A stretch of 64,000 nucleotides of DNA from Sphingobium sp. EM0848 (GTDB taxonomy: Bacteria; Pseudomonadota; Alphaproteobacteria; Sphingomonadales; Sphingomonadaceae): assembly GCF_013375555.1 (NCBI RefSeq), contig NZ_JABXWB010000001.1:2480001-2544000 (forward strand), written 5' to 3'. Shown piece by piece: positions 25,399 through 34,608 of the stretch (position 1 is its first letter; each line of letters begins with the position of its first letter). The translations under genes and the position numbers were made by a program. The notes under the pieces were generated by a model. That model had not been told where the DNA came from, ran no database searches, and saw only the letters and a list, made by a program, of their open reading frames with translations.

Positions 25399-26961
25399 AT
25401 GATCAAGGCCCTGCGCCGCACGACTGCCGCGCTCCTGCTCTGTGCCACGGCGCTGACCGGCGCGCACGCCCAGACCGACGGCAAGCCGACCACGGCGACC
25501 ATCCACGCCGACAGGCCCGGCGCGATTTATGACAAGGCGATCTTCACCCAGTTCGCCGAGCATCTGGGCAACGGCATTTATGGCGGCCTGTGGGTCAGCA
25601 ACGACAAGTCGATCCCCAATACCAACGGTTTCCGCAACGATGTCGTGGCGGCGCTGCGCAACCTGTCCGTGCCGATCATCCGCTGGCCGGGCGGCTGCTT
25701 TGCCGACGAATATCACTGGCGTGAGGGCATCGGCCCGAAGAAGGACCGCCCGACCAAGGTCAACACCCATTGGGGCGGCGTGACCGAGCCGAACAGCGTC
25801 GGCACCCATGAATTTTTCGAACTGCTGCGCCAGGTCGGTGCGCAGGCCTATATCGCCGGCAATGTCGGCAATGGCAGCCCGCAGGAAATGGCCGAGTGGG
25901 TCGAATATATGACCGCGCCGGCGGGCAGCCTGGCCGATCTGCGCGCCCGGAACGGGCATAAGGAACCCTGGGCGGTTCCCTATTTCGGCGTCGGCAATGA
26001 ACTGTGGGGCTGCGGCGGCAATATGCGGCCGGAATTCGCGGCCGATGAAACCCGGCGTTACGCCACTTTCGTCAAGGCGCCTGCCGGCACGAAGATTCTG
26101 AAGATCGCTTCAGGCGCCAATGTCGACGATTATAACTGGACCGAAACGATGATGCGGGTGGCGGCCGACCGGCTCGACGGCCTTTCGCTCCATTATTATG
26201 TCCATCCCGCCGGTGGCTGGCCACCCCGCGCGCCTGCCGTGGATTTTGACGAGACGGGCTGGGCCGATGCGCTGAACGGCGCGATGCACATGGATGAGCT
26301 GATCACCAAACACAGCGCGATCATGGACCAATATGATCCGGCCAAGCGCGTTTTCCTTGCCGTGGACGAATGGGGCGCCTGGTATGCGCAGGACCCCGGC
26401 ACGCATCCGGGCTTCCTGCGTCAGCAGAACACGCTGCGCGATGCACTGATCGCCTCGATCCATCTCGACATCTTCGCCAGACATGCCGACCGCGTTCGCA
26501 TGACCGCCATCGCGCAGATGGTGAACGTGCTTCAGGCGATGATCCTGACCGAAGGCAGGAAGATGGTGCTGACACCTACCTATCATGTCTTCGAAATGTA
26601 CAAGCCCTGGCAGGACGCCACGGTGCTGCCGATCGACATCGACACGCCATGGTATCACAAGGACAAGTTCACGATGCCCGCCGTCAGCGGCTCCGCGGTC
26701 AAGGGCAAGGACGGCAGGGTTCATGTCGGCCTGTCCAATCTCGATCCCAATCAGACCAACACCGTCACGGTGAAGCTGAGCGGCCTCAATCCCGCAAGCG
26801 TGTCGGGCCGTATCCTGACGGCCCCCGCGATCAATTCGCACAACACATTCGACGATCCGCAGGTGGTGAAACCCGCCGCCTTCACCGGCGCGCACGTCCG
26901 TGGCGGCACACTGACCGTCACGCTGCCGCCCAAGTCGGTGGTGGTTCTCGACCTGCAATAA
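25399..26961 (+). CDS. GH51 alpha-L-arabinofuranosidase, exported
   Basis: 520 residues starting MIKALRRTTAALLLCATAL with a signal peptide cut near AHAQ; GGGAGAG precedes the ATG at 25399. GH51 (clan GH-A) barrel: ITQFAEHLGN-type N-terminal strand (here FTQFAEHLGNGIYGG), acid/base Glu201 in GVGNELWG, nucleophile Glu324 in AVDEWGAW, and a C-terminal beta domain. It releases terminal L-arabinofuranose from arabinan or arabinoxylan oligomers. Most GH51 enzymes are cytoplasmic, so export, seen here, means that hydrolysis happens in the periplasm after TonB-dependent uptake. Confidence 0.92.
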   Translation: MIKALRRTTAALLLCATALTGAHAQTDGKPTTATIHADRPGAIYDKAIFTQFAEHLGNGIYGGLWVSNDKSIPNTNGFRNDVVAALRNLSVPIIRWPGGCFADEYHWREGIGPKKDRPTKVNTHWGGVTEPNSVGTHEFFELLRQVGAQAYIAGNVGNGSPQEMAEWVEYMTAPAGSLADLRARNGHKEPWAVPYFGVGNELWGCGGNMRPEFAADETRRYATFVKAPAGTKILKIASGANVDDYNWTETMMRVAADRLDGLSLHYYVHPAGGWPPRAPAVDFDETGWADALNGAMHMDELITKHSAIMDQYDPAKRVFLAVDEWGAWYAQDPGTHPGFLRQQNTLRDALIASIHLDIFARHADRVRMTAIAQMVNVLQAMILTEGRKMVLTPTYHVFEMYKPWQDATVLPIDIDTPWYHKDKFTMPAVSGSAVKGKDGRVHVGLSNLDPNQTNTVTVKLSGLNPASVSGRILTAPAINSHNTFDDPQVVKPAAFTGAHVRGGTLTVTLPPKSVVVLDLQ

Positions 26962-26967
26962 GCCTTT

Positions 26968-27012
26968 GGAGCGGGCGGAGGGTGGAATCGCTGCCCGCTC
27001 CATCCCCTTTTG
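26968..27012 (+). terminator. Intra-operon hairpin between GH51 and GH43 genes
   Basis: GGAGCGGGC (26968-26976) pairs with GCCCGCTCC (26993-27001), followed by ATCCCCTTTTG. It could be a partial terminator or an mRNA-stabilising stem that lowers expression of the distal GH43 genes. Confidence 0.5.
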
Positions 27013-27031
27013 ATTTCAGGAGAGCGGACGC

Positions 27032-28069
27032 ATGGCGCGACCGGACATTTTGAAAGCGGCGAGCCTCGCCCTCATCGCCCTTGCGGCCCCGACCGGCGCT
27101 CAACAGGCCGCCCGGCAAGCCGACGCCACCCTCAACAGCCGCCTCTCCGGCGACCTCACGCCGACCCATGACCCGGTCATCATCCGCGAAGGCGACACTT
27201 ACCACGTCTTCAGCACCGGCCATGGCCAGCGCCTGATCGAAACCCGCACCTCGCCCGACCTCATCCACTGGACCGCCGGCGCCCCGGTCTTCACCGCGCT
27301 TCCCGACTGGGCGACCAGAGCGATCCCCGGCAGCAACGGCATGTGGGCGCCCGACATCAGCTACGTCAACGGTCGTTACCGGCTCTATTATTCGGTCTCC
27401 ACCTTCGGATCGAACCGCTCGGCCATCGGCCTTGCCACCAGTGTCACGCTCGATCCCAGGGCGCCCCATTATGGCTGGCGCGACGAAGGGCTTGTGATCA
27501 TGTCGACCAGCCAGGACGACTTCAACGCCATCGACCCCAATTTCGTGATCGATCGCGAAGGGCGCCACTGGCTGACGCTGGGCAGCTTCTGGTCCGGCAT
27601 CAAGCTGTTCGAACTGGACAAAAAGACCGGCAAGCCGCTGCACCCCGGCCAAAAGCCCTTCTCCATCGCCCGCCGTCCCGCCCCTACAGGGGGTCCGGCC
27701 CCGGTGGAGGCGCCCTTCATCCTCTCCCATGGCGGCTATTACTGGTTGATGGCGTCCTATGATTATTGCTGCAAGGGTGTGAACAGCACTTACTACACCG
27801 TGATCGGCCGGTCCAAAGCGATCACCGGTCCCTATCTGGGCAAGGACGGCAGCCCGATGATGGAAGGTGGCGGCACCATCTTCCTGCGCGCCGATCTTCA
27901 GGAACAGCAGCGCTGGCGCGGCCCCGGCCATGCGGGCTGGCTGCATGATCGCGACGGCAAGAATTATGTCGTCTACCACGCCTATGACAAACAGGCGGAC
28001 GGGGCGCCGACCTTGCGGATCGCGCCCGTCCGCTGGGGCGCGGACGGTTGGCCCGTCGCCGATTATTGA
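27032..28069 (+). CDS. GH43 arabinan endo-1,5-alpha-L-arabinosidase, exported
   Basis: 345 residues with a signal peptide (MARPDILKAASLALIALAAP). Five-bladed propeller GH43 with the general base Asp in THDPVIIREGDTY, the pKa-modulating Asp in FNAIDPNFV and the acid Glu in PVEAPFIL; WAPDISYVNGRYRLYYS is the family arabinanase blade. It should cut internal alpha-1,5 bonds of arabinan, giving arabino-oligosaccharides for the GH51 enzyme. CAGGAGAG precedes the ATG. Confidence 0.9.
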   Translation: MARPDILKAASLALIALAAPTGAQQAARQADATLNSRLSGDLTPTHDPVIIREGDTYHVFSTGHGQRLIETRTSPDLIHWTAGAPVFTALPDWATRAIPGSNGMWAPDISYVNGRYRLYYSVSTFGSNRSAIGLATSVTLDPRAPHYGWRDEGLVIMSTSQDDFNAIDPNFVIDREGRHWLTLGSFWSGIKLFELDKKTGKPLHPGQKPFSIARRPAPTGGPAPVEAPFILSHGGYYWLMASYDYCCKGVNSTYYTVIGRSKAITGPYLGKDGSPMMEGGGTIFLRADLQEQQRWRGPGHAGWLHDRDGKNYVVYHAYDKQADGAPTLRIAPVRWGADGWPVADY

Positions 28070-28093
28070 TGAATGCACCGGAGTAGAAAAACC

Positions 28094-29521
28094 ATGAATT
28101 TCAGCCTGTCCCGCCGCGGTTTCATCGTCAGCACGGCGGCCATGTCCGCCGCCCCGATGATGGCCCGCGCCGCGACGCACGAGCAGCCTGCCCCGCCCCC
28201 CGTCAATCCGCTGGTGAAGCAGCGCGCCGACGCCCAGGTCTTCCGCCATGAGGACGGCTATTATTATCTGACCGGCTCGGTCCCCGAATATGACCGGCTG
28301 GTCCTCCGCCGCTCAAAGACGCTGGCGGGCCTCTCCACGGCGGAAGAAGTCGTACTCTGGCGCCACGAAAAGACCGGCCCCATGTCGGGTTTCATCTGGG
28401 CGCCCGAGCTCCATCAGATCGATGGCAAATGGATCATGTATTTCGCCGCCGGTCCCAGCGGCGGCGGCGAAGATGTGTTCCGCATCCGCACCTATGCGAT
28501 CGTCTGCGACGGTCCCGATCCGATGACCGGCAAATGGAGGGTGCTGGGCCGGTTCCAGGCGCCCTGGGACAGTTTCAACCTCGACTCCACCAGCTTCGTT
28601 CATCGCGGCAAGCGCTATTTCGCCTGGGCGCAGCGCGAACCGGGGATAGAAACCAACAGCAACCTCTATATCGCTCCCCTTGAAACGCCGCTGAAACTGG
28701 CTGCCAAGGCCACCCGCCTCACCATCCCGACCCTCGACTGGGAAGTGCGCGGCTACAAGGTGGCGGAGGCGCCCGCCGTTCTGCACCGCAACGGGCGCCT
28801 GTTCATGACCTATTCGGCCAGCGCCACCGACGCACGTTATTGCCTGGGCCTGCTGACCGCACCCGAGGATGCCGACATCATGGACCCCAATGTCTGGGTG
28901 AAGTCGCCGCAGCCGGTCTTCACCACCTGCCGCGAAACCAGCGTCTACGGTCCCGGCCACAACAGCTTCACCGTGGACGAGAAGGGCCGCGACATACTGG
29001 TCTATCATGGCCGCGACTATGAGGCGATCAAGGGCGACCCGCTGTTCAACCCCGATCGCCACACCCGCATTCAGCGCCTTTATTACAAGGCCGACGGCAC
29101 GCCCGATTTCGGCGTGCCCGTGGGCAATGGTCCGCTGCCCGAACGTTTCGCATCGGCCACCAATCCCAAGGCGCTGCTGGCGCATGAGGGCACCCGCCTG
29201 ATCGCCGGCAATCCCTCCCTGCCCGCTACCCAGTTCCGCCAATCCGCCGGTCGCGCCGGACCGCAAAGCATCATGCTCTCCCCCATTCTTCTGCCCGATC
29301 ATTATCTGGTCGCGGCCAAGGACGGCACGGTCGCGCTTGCCCGCGACGACCGCAGCGCGGATTTTGCCCTGCGCAGCCAGTTCGTCCGCTTCACCGATGC
29401 GCGGTCGGACACCGTGCGCTTCGTATCCATCGCCGTGCCGGGCAAGGCGCTGGGCGCGGTCGAGGGCGAAATCCGCCTGACACGCAGCCGCGACGCTACG
29501 GCTCATTGGATTGCCGACTGA
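28094..29521 (+). CDS. GH43 glycosidase with Tat signal and C-terminal AbfB-like domain
   Basis: About 475 residues from the ATG at 28094; the ATG at 28073 would add 7 residues. The N-terminus SLSRRGFIVSTAAMSAAP is a twin-arginine export signal. The GH43 propeller spans ~40-345 (ADAQVFRHEDGYYYLTGS, SGFIWAPELHQIDGKW, KVAEAPAVLHRNGRL). The last ~110 residues (ILLPDHYLVAAKDGTVALA and on) resemble an arabinose-binding AbfB/CBM42 module; this part is inference. Probably an exo-arabinofuranosidase or arabinanase acting on branched substrate. Tat export suggests folding or cofactor loading before transport, unlike its Sec-exported neighbour. Last gene of the operon. Confidence 0.85.
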   Translation: MNFSLSRRGFIVSTAAMSAAPMMARAATHEQPAPPPVNPLVKQRADAQVFRHEDGYYYLTGSVPEYDRLVLRRSKTLAGLSTAEEVVLWRHEKTGPMSGFIWAPELHQIDGKWIMYFAAGPSGGGEDVFRIRTYAIVCDGPDPMTGKWRVLGRFQAPWDSFNLDSTSFVHRGKRYFAWAQREPGIETNSNLYIAPLETPLKLAAKATRLTIPTLDWEVRGYKVAEAPAVLHRNGRLFMTYSASATDARYCLGLLTAPEDADIMDPNVWVKSPQPVFTTCRETSVYGPGHNSFTVDEKGRDILVYHGRDYEAIKGDPLFNPDRHTRIQRLYYKADGTPDFGVPVGNGPLPERFASATNPKALLAHEGTRLIAGNPSLPATQFRQSAGRAGPQSIMLSPILLPDHYLVAAKDGTVALARDDRSADFALRSQFVRFTDARSDTVRFVSIAVPGKALGAVEGEIRLTRSRDATAHWIAD

Positions 29522-29544
29522 ACAAACTCAGACAAATAATTGAC

Positions 29545-29584
29545 AAAGAGCCGGTCTTCTCCCGCGAAGGCCGGCTCTCTTTTT
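29545..29584 (+). terminator. Terminator of the arabinan-degradation operon
   Basis: Stem AAAGAGCCGG (29545-29554) with inner CTTC/GAAG pairs and CCGGCTCTCTTTTT (29571-29584), 23 bases after the GH43 stop. Classic intrinsic terminator. Confidence 0.9.
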
Positions 29585-29700
29585 GCGATTGGACCGTGCT
29601 TCTTTCGGGGATGGAATGCCGAAATCATCGCCACTGCGGCAAATTTATCACGACCTTCCGATTTTCAGATGCACGGCGATGAAATTTCCTCTTGCGCTCT

Positions 29701-29731
29701 ATTACTCCGAGAAATAATTAGTCAGAGTAAT
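29701..29731. promoter_or_regulatory. Putative operator of the arabinose locus, copy 3 (inverted repeat)
   Basis: ATTACTC (29701-29707) and GAGTAAT (29725-29731) form an inverted repeat around GAAATAATTAG, 45 bases before the TonB receptor start. Each half carries the CGGAGTAAT/CAGAGTAAT core seen upstream of araD1. The position fits a repressor site overlapping the promoter. Confidence 0.5.
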
Positions 29732-29775
29732 TCCTGGCGCACCAACGCGCCCAAATCTCCAGGGGAGGATACACC

Positions 29776-32607
29776 ATGGCCGCAAAGCCACTCATTTCCA
29801 CATCTGCATCCCTTCTGGCGCTCATGCTGGCCGGCGCCGCCCATGCCCAGACTGACGCCGCGCCGCAGACCATCCCGCAGCAGGACGAAGCCAATGACAT
29901 TGTCGTCACCGGCGTCCGTGCATCGATCGTCGGGTCGCTGAATATCCGCAAGCAGTCGACCCAGATCGTCGATTCGATCGTCGCGGAAGACGTTGGCAAA
30001 TTGCCTGACAACAACGTCATCGAAGCGCTGCAACGCGTCACTGGCGTACAGGTCAGCGACAAGGGCGGCGCGGAAGCCGGTGCGATCTATATTCGCGGCC
30101 TCAGCGATCCGCTCACCACGCTCAACGGTCGCAACATCTTCACAGCCGCCAACCAGTCCTTCTCGCTCCAGGATATCTCGGCGAACCTGATCAGCAGGGT
30201 CGACGTCTACAAGACCCGTTCCGCCGATCAGATCGAAACCGGCCTTGCCGGACAGATCAATGTCGACACCCGCCGCCCGTTCGATTTCGACGGCTTCGCC
30301 ATTTCAGCCCTCGCCCGCGGCATCTATAATGAACAGGCCGACAGCTATAATCCCAACGTCGCGCTGCTCGTCAGCGACCGCTGGGAAACCGGCATCGGCG
30401 ACATCGGCATATTGGTGAACGGCAGCTACAGCCGCAGCAAATATCGCCAGCAGACCGTGACCGCAGGCGCCTTCGTACCCTTCGCGACGATGACGCCTGC
30501 CGCCGGAACGGGTCTGACGCCCTTCCAACGGATCTTCCCGGCTGACCGCGATCCGGTCACCGGTGCATTCGCGGTGGCGCCGGCGCTCGGCGCATGGGAA
30601 CCCGGCCTCAGCCAGGGTCTGCCGACCGCAGCCGGATCGACGATGTTGGTGAACGGTGTCGAAACGCCTTATTATCTGTCGCGCGACGCTGCGTTCAGCT
30701 CCGACCTCTACGGCAAGCGCACCCGCCCGTCCTTCAACGTCGCGCTGCAATGGGCGCCCAACAGCAGCTCGGTCTACACCGCCGAGGTCTTCTATGCCGG
30801 CTACCGTGATCAGACGTTCAACAGCCTGCAATTCAGCTTCGTCGACTATTGGGGCAACCCGCAAGCGCCGACGCTCTATGACGGCACCAACATCGTCAAG
30901 GCGCGCACGGCCAACAGCGTCTATGGCTTCAACAGCGGCGACTTCACCAAGAAGAAGACCGACAGCTTCGTCTATGCCCTGAACGGCAAGTGGGACCTGG
31001 GCGATCGCGGAAAGATCATCGGCGACGTCGCCTATCAGACCAGCAAATATCAGACATCCTTCATCGCCATGCGCACGGATCGCGTCGCGAACTCCATCGA
31101 CGTCGATTTCAACGCAGGCGGCGGCATCCCCTCCTATCATTTCGACGATGATTCGCAGCTGACCAATCCCGGCGCCTGGAACATCGCCCAGCTTTACGAC
31201 AATGCGCAGAAGGACAAGGGCAGCGCGCTGACGGGGACGCTGGACGCCTATTATAAGTGGGATGAAGGCTTCCTGCGCCAGATCAAGGGCGGCCTCCGCT
31301 ATGACAACCGCAAGGCGTCGACCTTCGTGCGCACCCAGGATGCAGGCGCGCTCGGCACCAATTTCTCGACTCTGCCGGAAGAGGCCTATTTCACCAACAA
31401 GGACTTCTTCCAGGGTCGCGCCGACGTGCCGACCAGCTGGGTTCTGCCCAATGGCTGGTGGCTCTATGACAATGCGGATTATGTCCGTGGCCTTTATGGC
31501 CTGAAGACGTCCGACCAATTGTCCCTGCAGCGGGTGTTCGACATCGACGAAACCACCCTGTCCACCTATTTGCAGGCTGACGGCGAATTGTCGATCTTCG
31601 GCCGTCCGCTCCAGTTGCAGGCCGGCGTCCGCTATGTCGCGGTCGACACCAACTATAATTTCTTCGACCGTTATAATGGCGGCGCGCAGACCCGCGTCGG
31701 CAGCTATTCCAGCAAGTGGCTGCCCAGCTTCACCGCACGCTATGAACTGACCAACAAGCTACGCCTGCGCTTCAACTATGGTGAAACGCTGCGGCGCCCC
31801 AACTACTCGGACATCAACCCCAATTACTCGCTGACGGGCGACCTCACCAAAGTCGGCTATGGCAGCGGCACGGCGGGCACCGCGACCCTAAAGCCCACCC
31901 ATTCGAAGAATTTCGACGTTGCGGTGGAATGGTATTTCGACCGCGACAGCGCGATCACCGTCACCGGCTTCCGTCGCGAAATCGACGGGCTGGTCGTGCC
32001 GCTGACCTTCATGGAATATATTCCCAACAACGGCATCATTGCCGGCGCGACCAACAATTTCTCGGTCACTCGCCCGGTCAACGCCTCCAATGGCGTGCTG
32101 AAGGGTCTGGAAGTCGGACTCACTTACTTCCCGCACTATCTGCCCAGCTTCCTCGACGGCCTGGGTTTCACCGGCAGCCTGACCGTGCTGGACTCGAACC
32201 AGACGATCCCGCTCTCGGACTCGCAGGGCAACATCACGGGCACGACCCAGTCGGATTTCTTCGGCGTGTCGAAGCTGTCCTACAACGCCACGCTCGCCTA
32301 TGATAACGGCCCGATCGGCGCGCGCCTGTCCTACATCTGGCGCAAGGCGTTCCTCTACGCCAACGAAGCGCGCCTGTTCGCCAACCCGATCGGCATTTGG
32401 CGGACCCCGGAAAAAAGCTTGGATTTCCAACTCACCTGGAACATCAACGACCGTCTGGGCCTGACCTTCGACGCCGTGAACATCACCAAGTCGACGCAGC
32501 AGACCTATTACAAGTTCGACAATGTGGGGAATGCCGACCAGTTTAATCTGGGCACCACCCTGTTGCCGCGCACCCTCGCGCTGGGGGTCCGCTACACCTT
32601 TAAATAA
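29776..32607 (+). CDS. TonB-dependent outer-membrane receptor (arabino-oligosaccharide uptake)
   Basis: 943 residues: signal peptide (MAAKPLISTSASLLALMLAGAAHA), TonB-box region ANDIVVTGVRAS, plug domain (IVDSIVAEDVGKLPDNNVIEAL is its signature, shown in part), a 22-strand barrel and a terminal strand ending GVRYTFK. It belongs to the large carbohydrate-type receptors of sphingomonads and Caulobacter. GGGGAGG precedes the ATG. Its own promoter region holds the strongest copy of the shared operator, so it is probably induced together with the arabinan genes. The substrate, arabino-oligosaccharides, is inferred from the neighbours. Confidence 0.9.
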   Translation: MAAKPLISTSASLLALMLAGAAHAQTDAAPQTIPQQDEANDIVVTGVRASIVGSLNIRKQSTQIVDSIVAEDVGKLPDNNVIEALQRVTGVQVSDKGGAEAGAIYIRGLSDPLTTLNGRNIFTAANQSFSLQDISANLISRVDVYKTRSADQIETGLAGQINVDTRRPFDFDGFAISALARGIYNEQADSYNPNVALLVSDRWETGIGDIGILVNGSYSRSKYRQQTVTAGAFVPFATMTPAAGTGLTPFQRIFPADRDPVTGAFAVAPALGAWEPGLSQGLPTAAGSTMLVNGVETPYYLSRDAAFSSDLYGKRTRPSFNVALQWAPNSSSVYTAEVFYAGYRDQTFNSLQFSFVDYWGNPQAPTLYDGTNIVKARTANSVYGFNSGDFTKKKTDSFVYALNGKWDLGDRGKIIGDVAYQTSKYQTSFIAMRTDRVANSIDVDFNAGGGIPSYHFDDDSQLTNPGAWNIAQLYDNAQKDKGSALTGTLDAYYKWDEGFLRQIKGGLRYDNRKASTFVRTQDAGALGTNFSTLPEEAYFTNKDFFQGRADVPTSWVLPNGWWLYDNADYVRGLYGLKTSDQLSLQRVFDIDETTLSTYLQADGELSIFGRPLQLQAGVRYVAVDTNYNFFDRYNGGAQTRVGSYSSKWLPSFTARYELTNKLRLRFNYGETLRRPNYSDINPNYSLTGDLTKVGYGSGTAGTATLKPTHSKNFDVAVEWYFDRDSAITVTGFRREIDGLVVPLTFMEYIPNNGIIAGATNNFSVTRPVNASNGVLKGLEVGLTYFPHYLPSFLDGLGFTGSLTVLDSNQTIPLSDSQGNITGTTQSDFFGVSKLSYNATLAYDNGPIGARLSYIWRKAFLYANEARLFANPIGIWRTPEKSLDFQLTWNINDRLGLTFDAVNITKSTQQTYYKFDNVGNADQFNLGTTLLPRTLALGVRYTFK

Positions 32608-32658
32608 TAAATAAGTGCCCGATGGGATGCGGCGCCCTCCTTACCGCGTCCCATTTTC

Positions 32659-32715
32659 ATGGCGGTCGTTCCGGCAAACCTCTCCAAATCGCCGGGACGG
32701 CCGCCATATTTGTTT
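32659..32715 (+). terminator. Long hairpin terminator after the TonB receptor
   Basis: Near-perfect 17-bp stem: ATGGCGGTCGTTCCGGC (32659-32675) with GCCGGGACGGCCGCCAT (32691-32707), followed by ATTTGTTT. Confidence 0.8.
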
Positions 32716-32826
32716 CTGGCGTCAGCGATGCGAAACGCGCGCTTGCGGATTGGCCGACCACATGACTGCGTTCACCGATCCGGCGGCCCCTGACGGAAGC
32801 ATGGCTGTAGCAAGGAGGATGATCCC

Positions 32827-33249
32827 ATGACCGCAAACGACGCGCTTGCCCGCTTTGTTGAGGCCCAAGCCCATGTCTATGACACCGCGCTTTCGGAAAT
32901 CCGGGCCGGTTCAAAGCGCTCGCACTGGATGTGGTTCATCTTTCCCCAGCTTCGGGGTCTGGGCCAAAGCCCCACGGCGCATCATTACGGCATCGCCTCG
33001 ATCGAGGAAGCGCGCGCCTACCTCGCCCATATTGTGCTTGGCCCCCGCTATCGGACCTGCGTCGAAGCGCTGGAAGGCCTCTCCACCAACGACCCGGTTG
33101 CCGTCTTCGGCTCGGTGGACGCCATGAAACTGCGTTCCTCGCTGACGCTGTTCGAGGCCGCCGAGCCATCCCCCCTTCTCGCTCAGGCGCTGGACCGCTG
33201 GTTCGACGGCACGCGAGATCCGGCGACGCTCCGGATGCTCGCGGATTGA
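32827..33249 (+). CDS. DUF1810 family protein
   Basis: 140 residues matching DUF1810 along its length: LARFVEAQAHVYDTALSEI, SHWMWFIFPQLRGLG, SPTAHHYGIASIEEARAYL, RYRTCVEAL and VFGSVDAMKLRSSLTLF. A small soluble alpha-helical family of unproven function. AAGGAGGATGATCCC is a strong ribosome site for the ATG. Convergent with the LysR gene, no functional link visible. Confidence 0.9.
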   Translation: MTANDALARFVEAQAHVYDTALSEIRAGSKRSHWMWFIFPQLRGLGQSPTAHHYGIASIEEARAYLAHIVLGPRYRTCVEALEGLSTNDPVAVFGSVDAMKLRSSLTLFEAAEPSPLLAQALDRWFDGTRDPATLRMLAD

Positions 33250-33319
33250 CCCGTTTCGATATGAGCGCGTCGATGAGAAAGACGCTCGCAAAGACTCTCC
33301 GAACGGCCGGACGAACCGC

Positions 33320-34270
33320 TCAAACGCCACCCCCTCTGTTCGCGACATGCGCGAATTCCGGAGCCAGCGGCCATTCCCATTCGCGATAGAGCTGGCCGTA
33401 AAGTTCGAGCAGCGATCCCAGTTCGGCCGATCCATCATCCTTGCGAAAGCGTATGATCAGGGGCGCCGTCATCGGCTCTACAATATCGAGGAACAGCACG
33501 TCGCTGCGCCCATGATGGCGCACCGACTGCGGCACGATGCAAATGCCGATATCGGCCGCGACCATGACCAGCGCCGTCTGGAGTTCGCGCACTTCCTGAA
33601 CATGTTCCGGCGTCATGCCATGGGCCGCAATGGCGGAAAGCACCAGATCGGCAAAGCTCGGCCGCGGTTCGCTCGGATACAGGATGAGCGGCGTCTTGCA
33701 TAATGTCGCGAGATCCACGCAAGCGCCTCCCTCCGCGAGTTGATGATTTCGCGACACCGCCGCCACCAGCGGCTCGTCCCGCGTGACGATGTGCCGGACA
33801 TTCGGGTCTTCGATCAGAATCCGGTCGAACCCGATGTCGATCCGCCTGTCGTTGAGGGCTGCCATCTGCTCCTCGCTTCCCATTTCGGCGAGGCCGACAT
33901 CCACGTGCGGCACGATTTCGCGGAACCGGCGAATGACCTCGGGCAAGCCCGCATATAAGGTGGATGGCACAAGACCGAAAACGAACCGGGGCGCCTGACG
34001 GACAGCCATTCTTTGCATGGAGGTCTGCAATTGCTGCATCCCCCGCACAACCATGTTCGCCTGCTCGTACATGAGCTGCCCTGCCACGGTCAGCCGCAAC
34101 GGCCTGCTTTCCCGTTCGAAGAGCGTCACGCCCAGAGCCGCCTCCAGTTCCTGAATCCGCTTGCTCAATGGCGGTTGCGCCATGTGAAGCCGTTCGGCGG
34201 CACGCGTGAAGCTGCGCTCATTTGCGACCGCGAGAAAGTAACGTAGCTGGCGAATATCAATATTGAGCAC
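33320..34270 (-). CDS. LysR-family transcriptional regulator (BenM/CatM-like)
   Basis: 316 residues from a GTG; the preceding GGATAG gives acceptable spacing and no ATG fits the conserved start DIRQLRYFLAVANERSFT. Winged HTH with ERLHMAQPPLSKRIQELE, then the LysR substrate-binding domain (FVFGLVPSTLYAGLPEVI, GSEEQMAALNDRRIDIG). The HTH pattern AQPPLSKRI is that of aromatic-acid-responsive regulators. Divergent from the FUSC transporter with a palindromic T-N11-A box at 34350, so it most likely activates that gene in response to an aromatic acid (inference). Confidence 0.9.
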   Translation of the reverse strand: MLNIDIRQLRYFLAVANERSFTRAAERLHMAQPPLSKRIQELEAALGVTLFERESRPLRLTVAGQLMYEQANMVVRGMQQLQTSMQRMAVRQAPRFVFGLVPSTLYAGLPEVIRRFREIVPHVDVGLAEMGSEEQMAALNDRRIDIGFDRILIEDPNVRHIVTRDEPLVAAVSRNHQLAEGGACVDLATLCKTPLILYPSEPRPSFADLVLSAIAAHGMTPEHVQEVRELQTALVMVAADIGICIVPQSVRHHGRSDVLFLDIVEPMTAPLIIRFRKDDGSAELGSLLELYGQLYREWEWPLAPEFAHVANRGGGV

Positions 34271-34349
34271 AATCTATCCGCTTCAATCCGTGGCTTGGCA
34301 GATTCTGGACGGCGCCATGTCGGGCCACTGTCCATGGTGCATCGGGTTT

Positions 34350-34364
34350 ATATCGTAGCGATAT
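34350..34364. promoter_or_regulatory. Palindromic LysR-type box
   Basis: ATATCGTAGCGATAT, a perfect inverted repeat with a 3-base centre that contains T-N11-A, located 80 bases upstream of the LysR start and ahead of the divergent FUSC gene. This is the standard recognition-site geometry for LysR regulators. Confidence 0.65.
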
Positions 34365-34608
34365 GGAAACAGATCAACATGGTCCTGTTCATGCCCATCG
34401 CGAAGATGCAGTGACGCCGCCGTCGGCTCGCTGGCCGACTCTGGAAGGGCTGCTGTGACGCATGGCGCAAGTTACCAAATCCGTTGGCGTCGATGCCCCC
34501 CGATACGACGCATGACAATATGGTGACGACCGCCACATGTGGCGCGCGCCGCATGATATTGGCAACTCCTGCATGACGGCAGCCCCTTCCAGATATATCA
34601 AAACGGGC

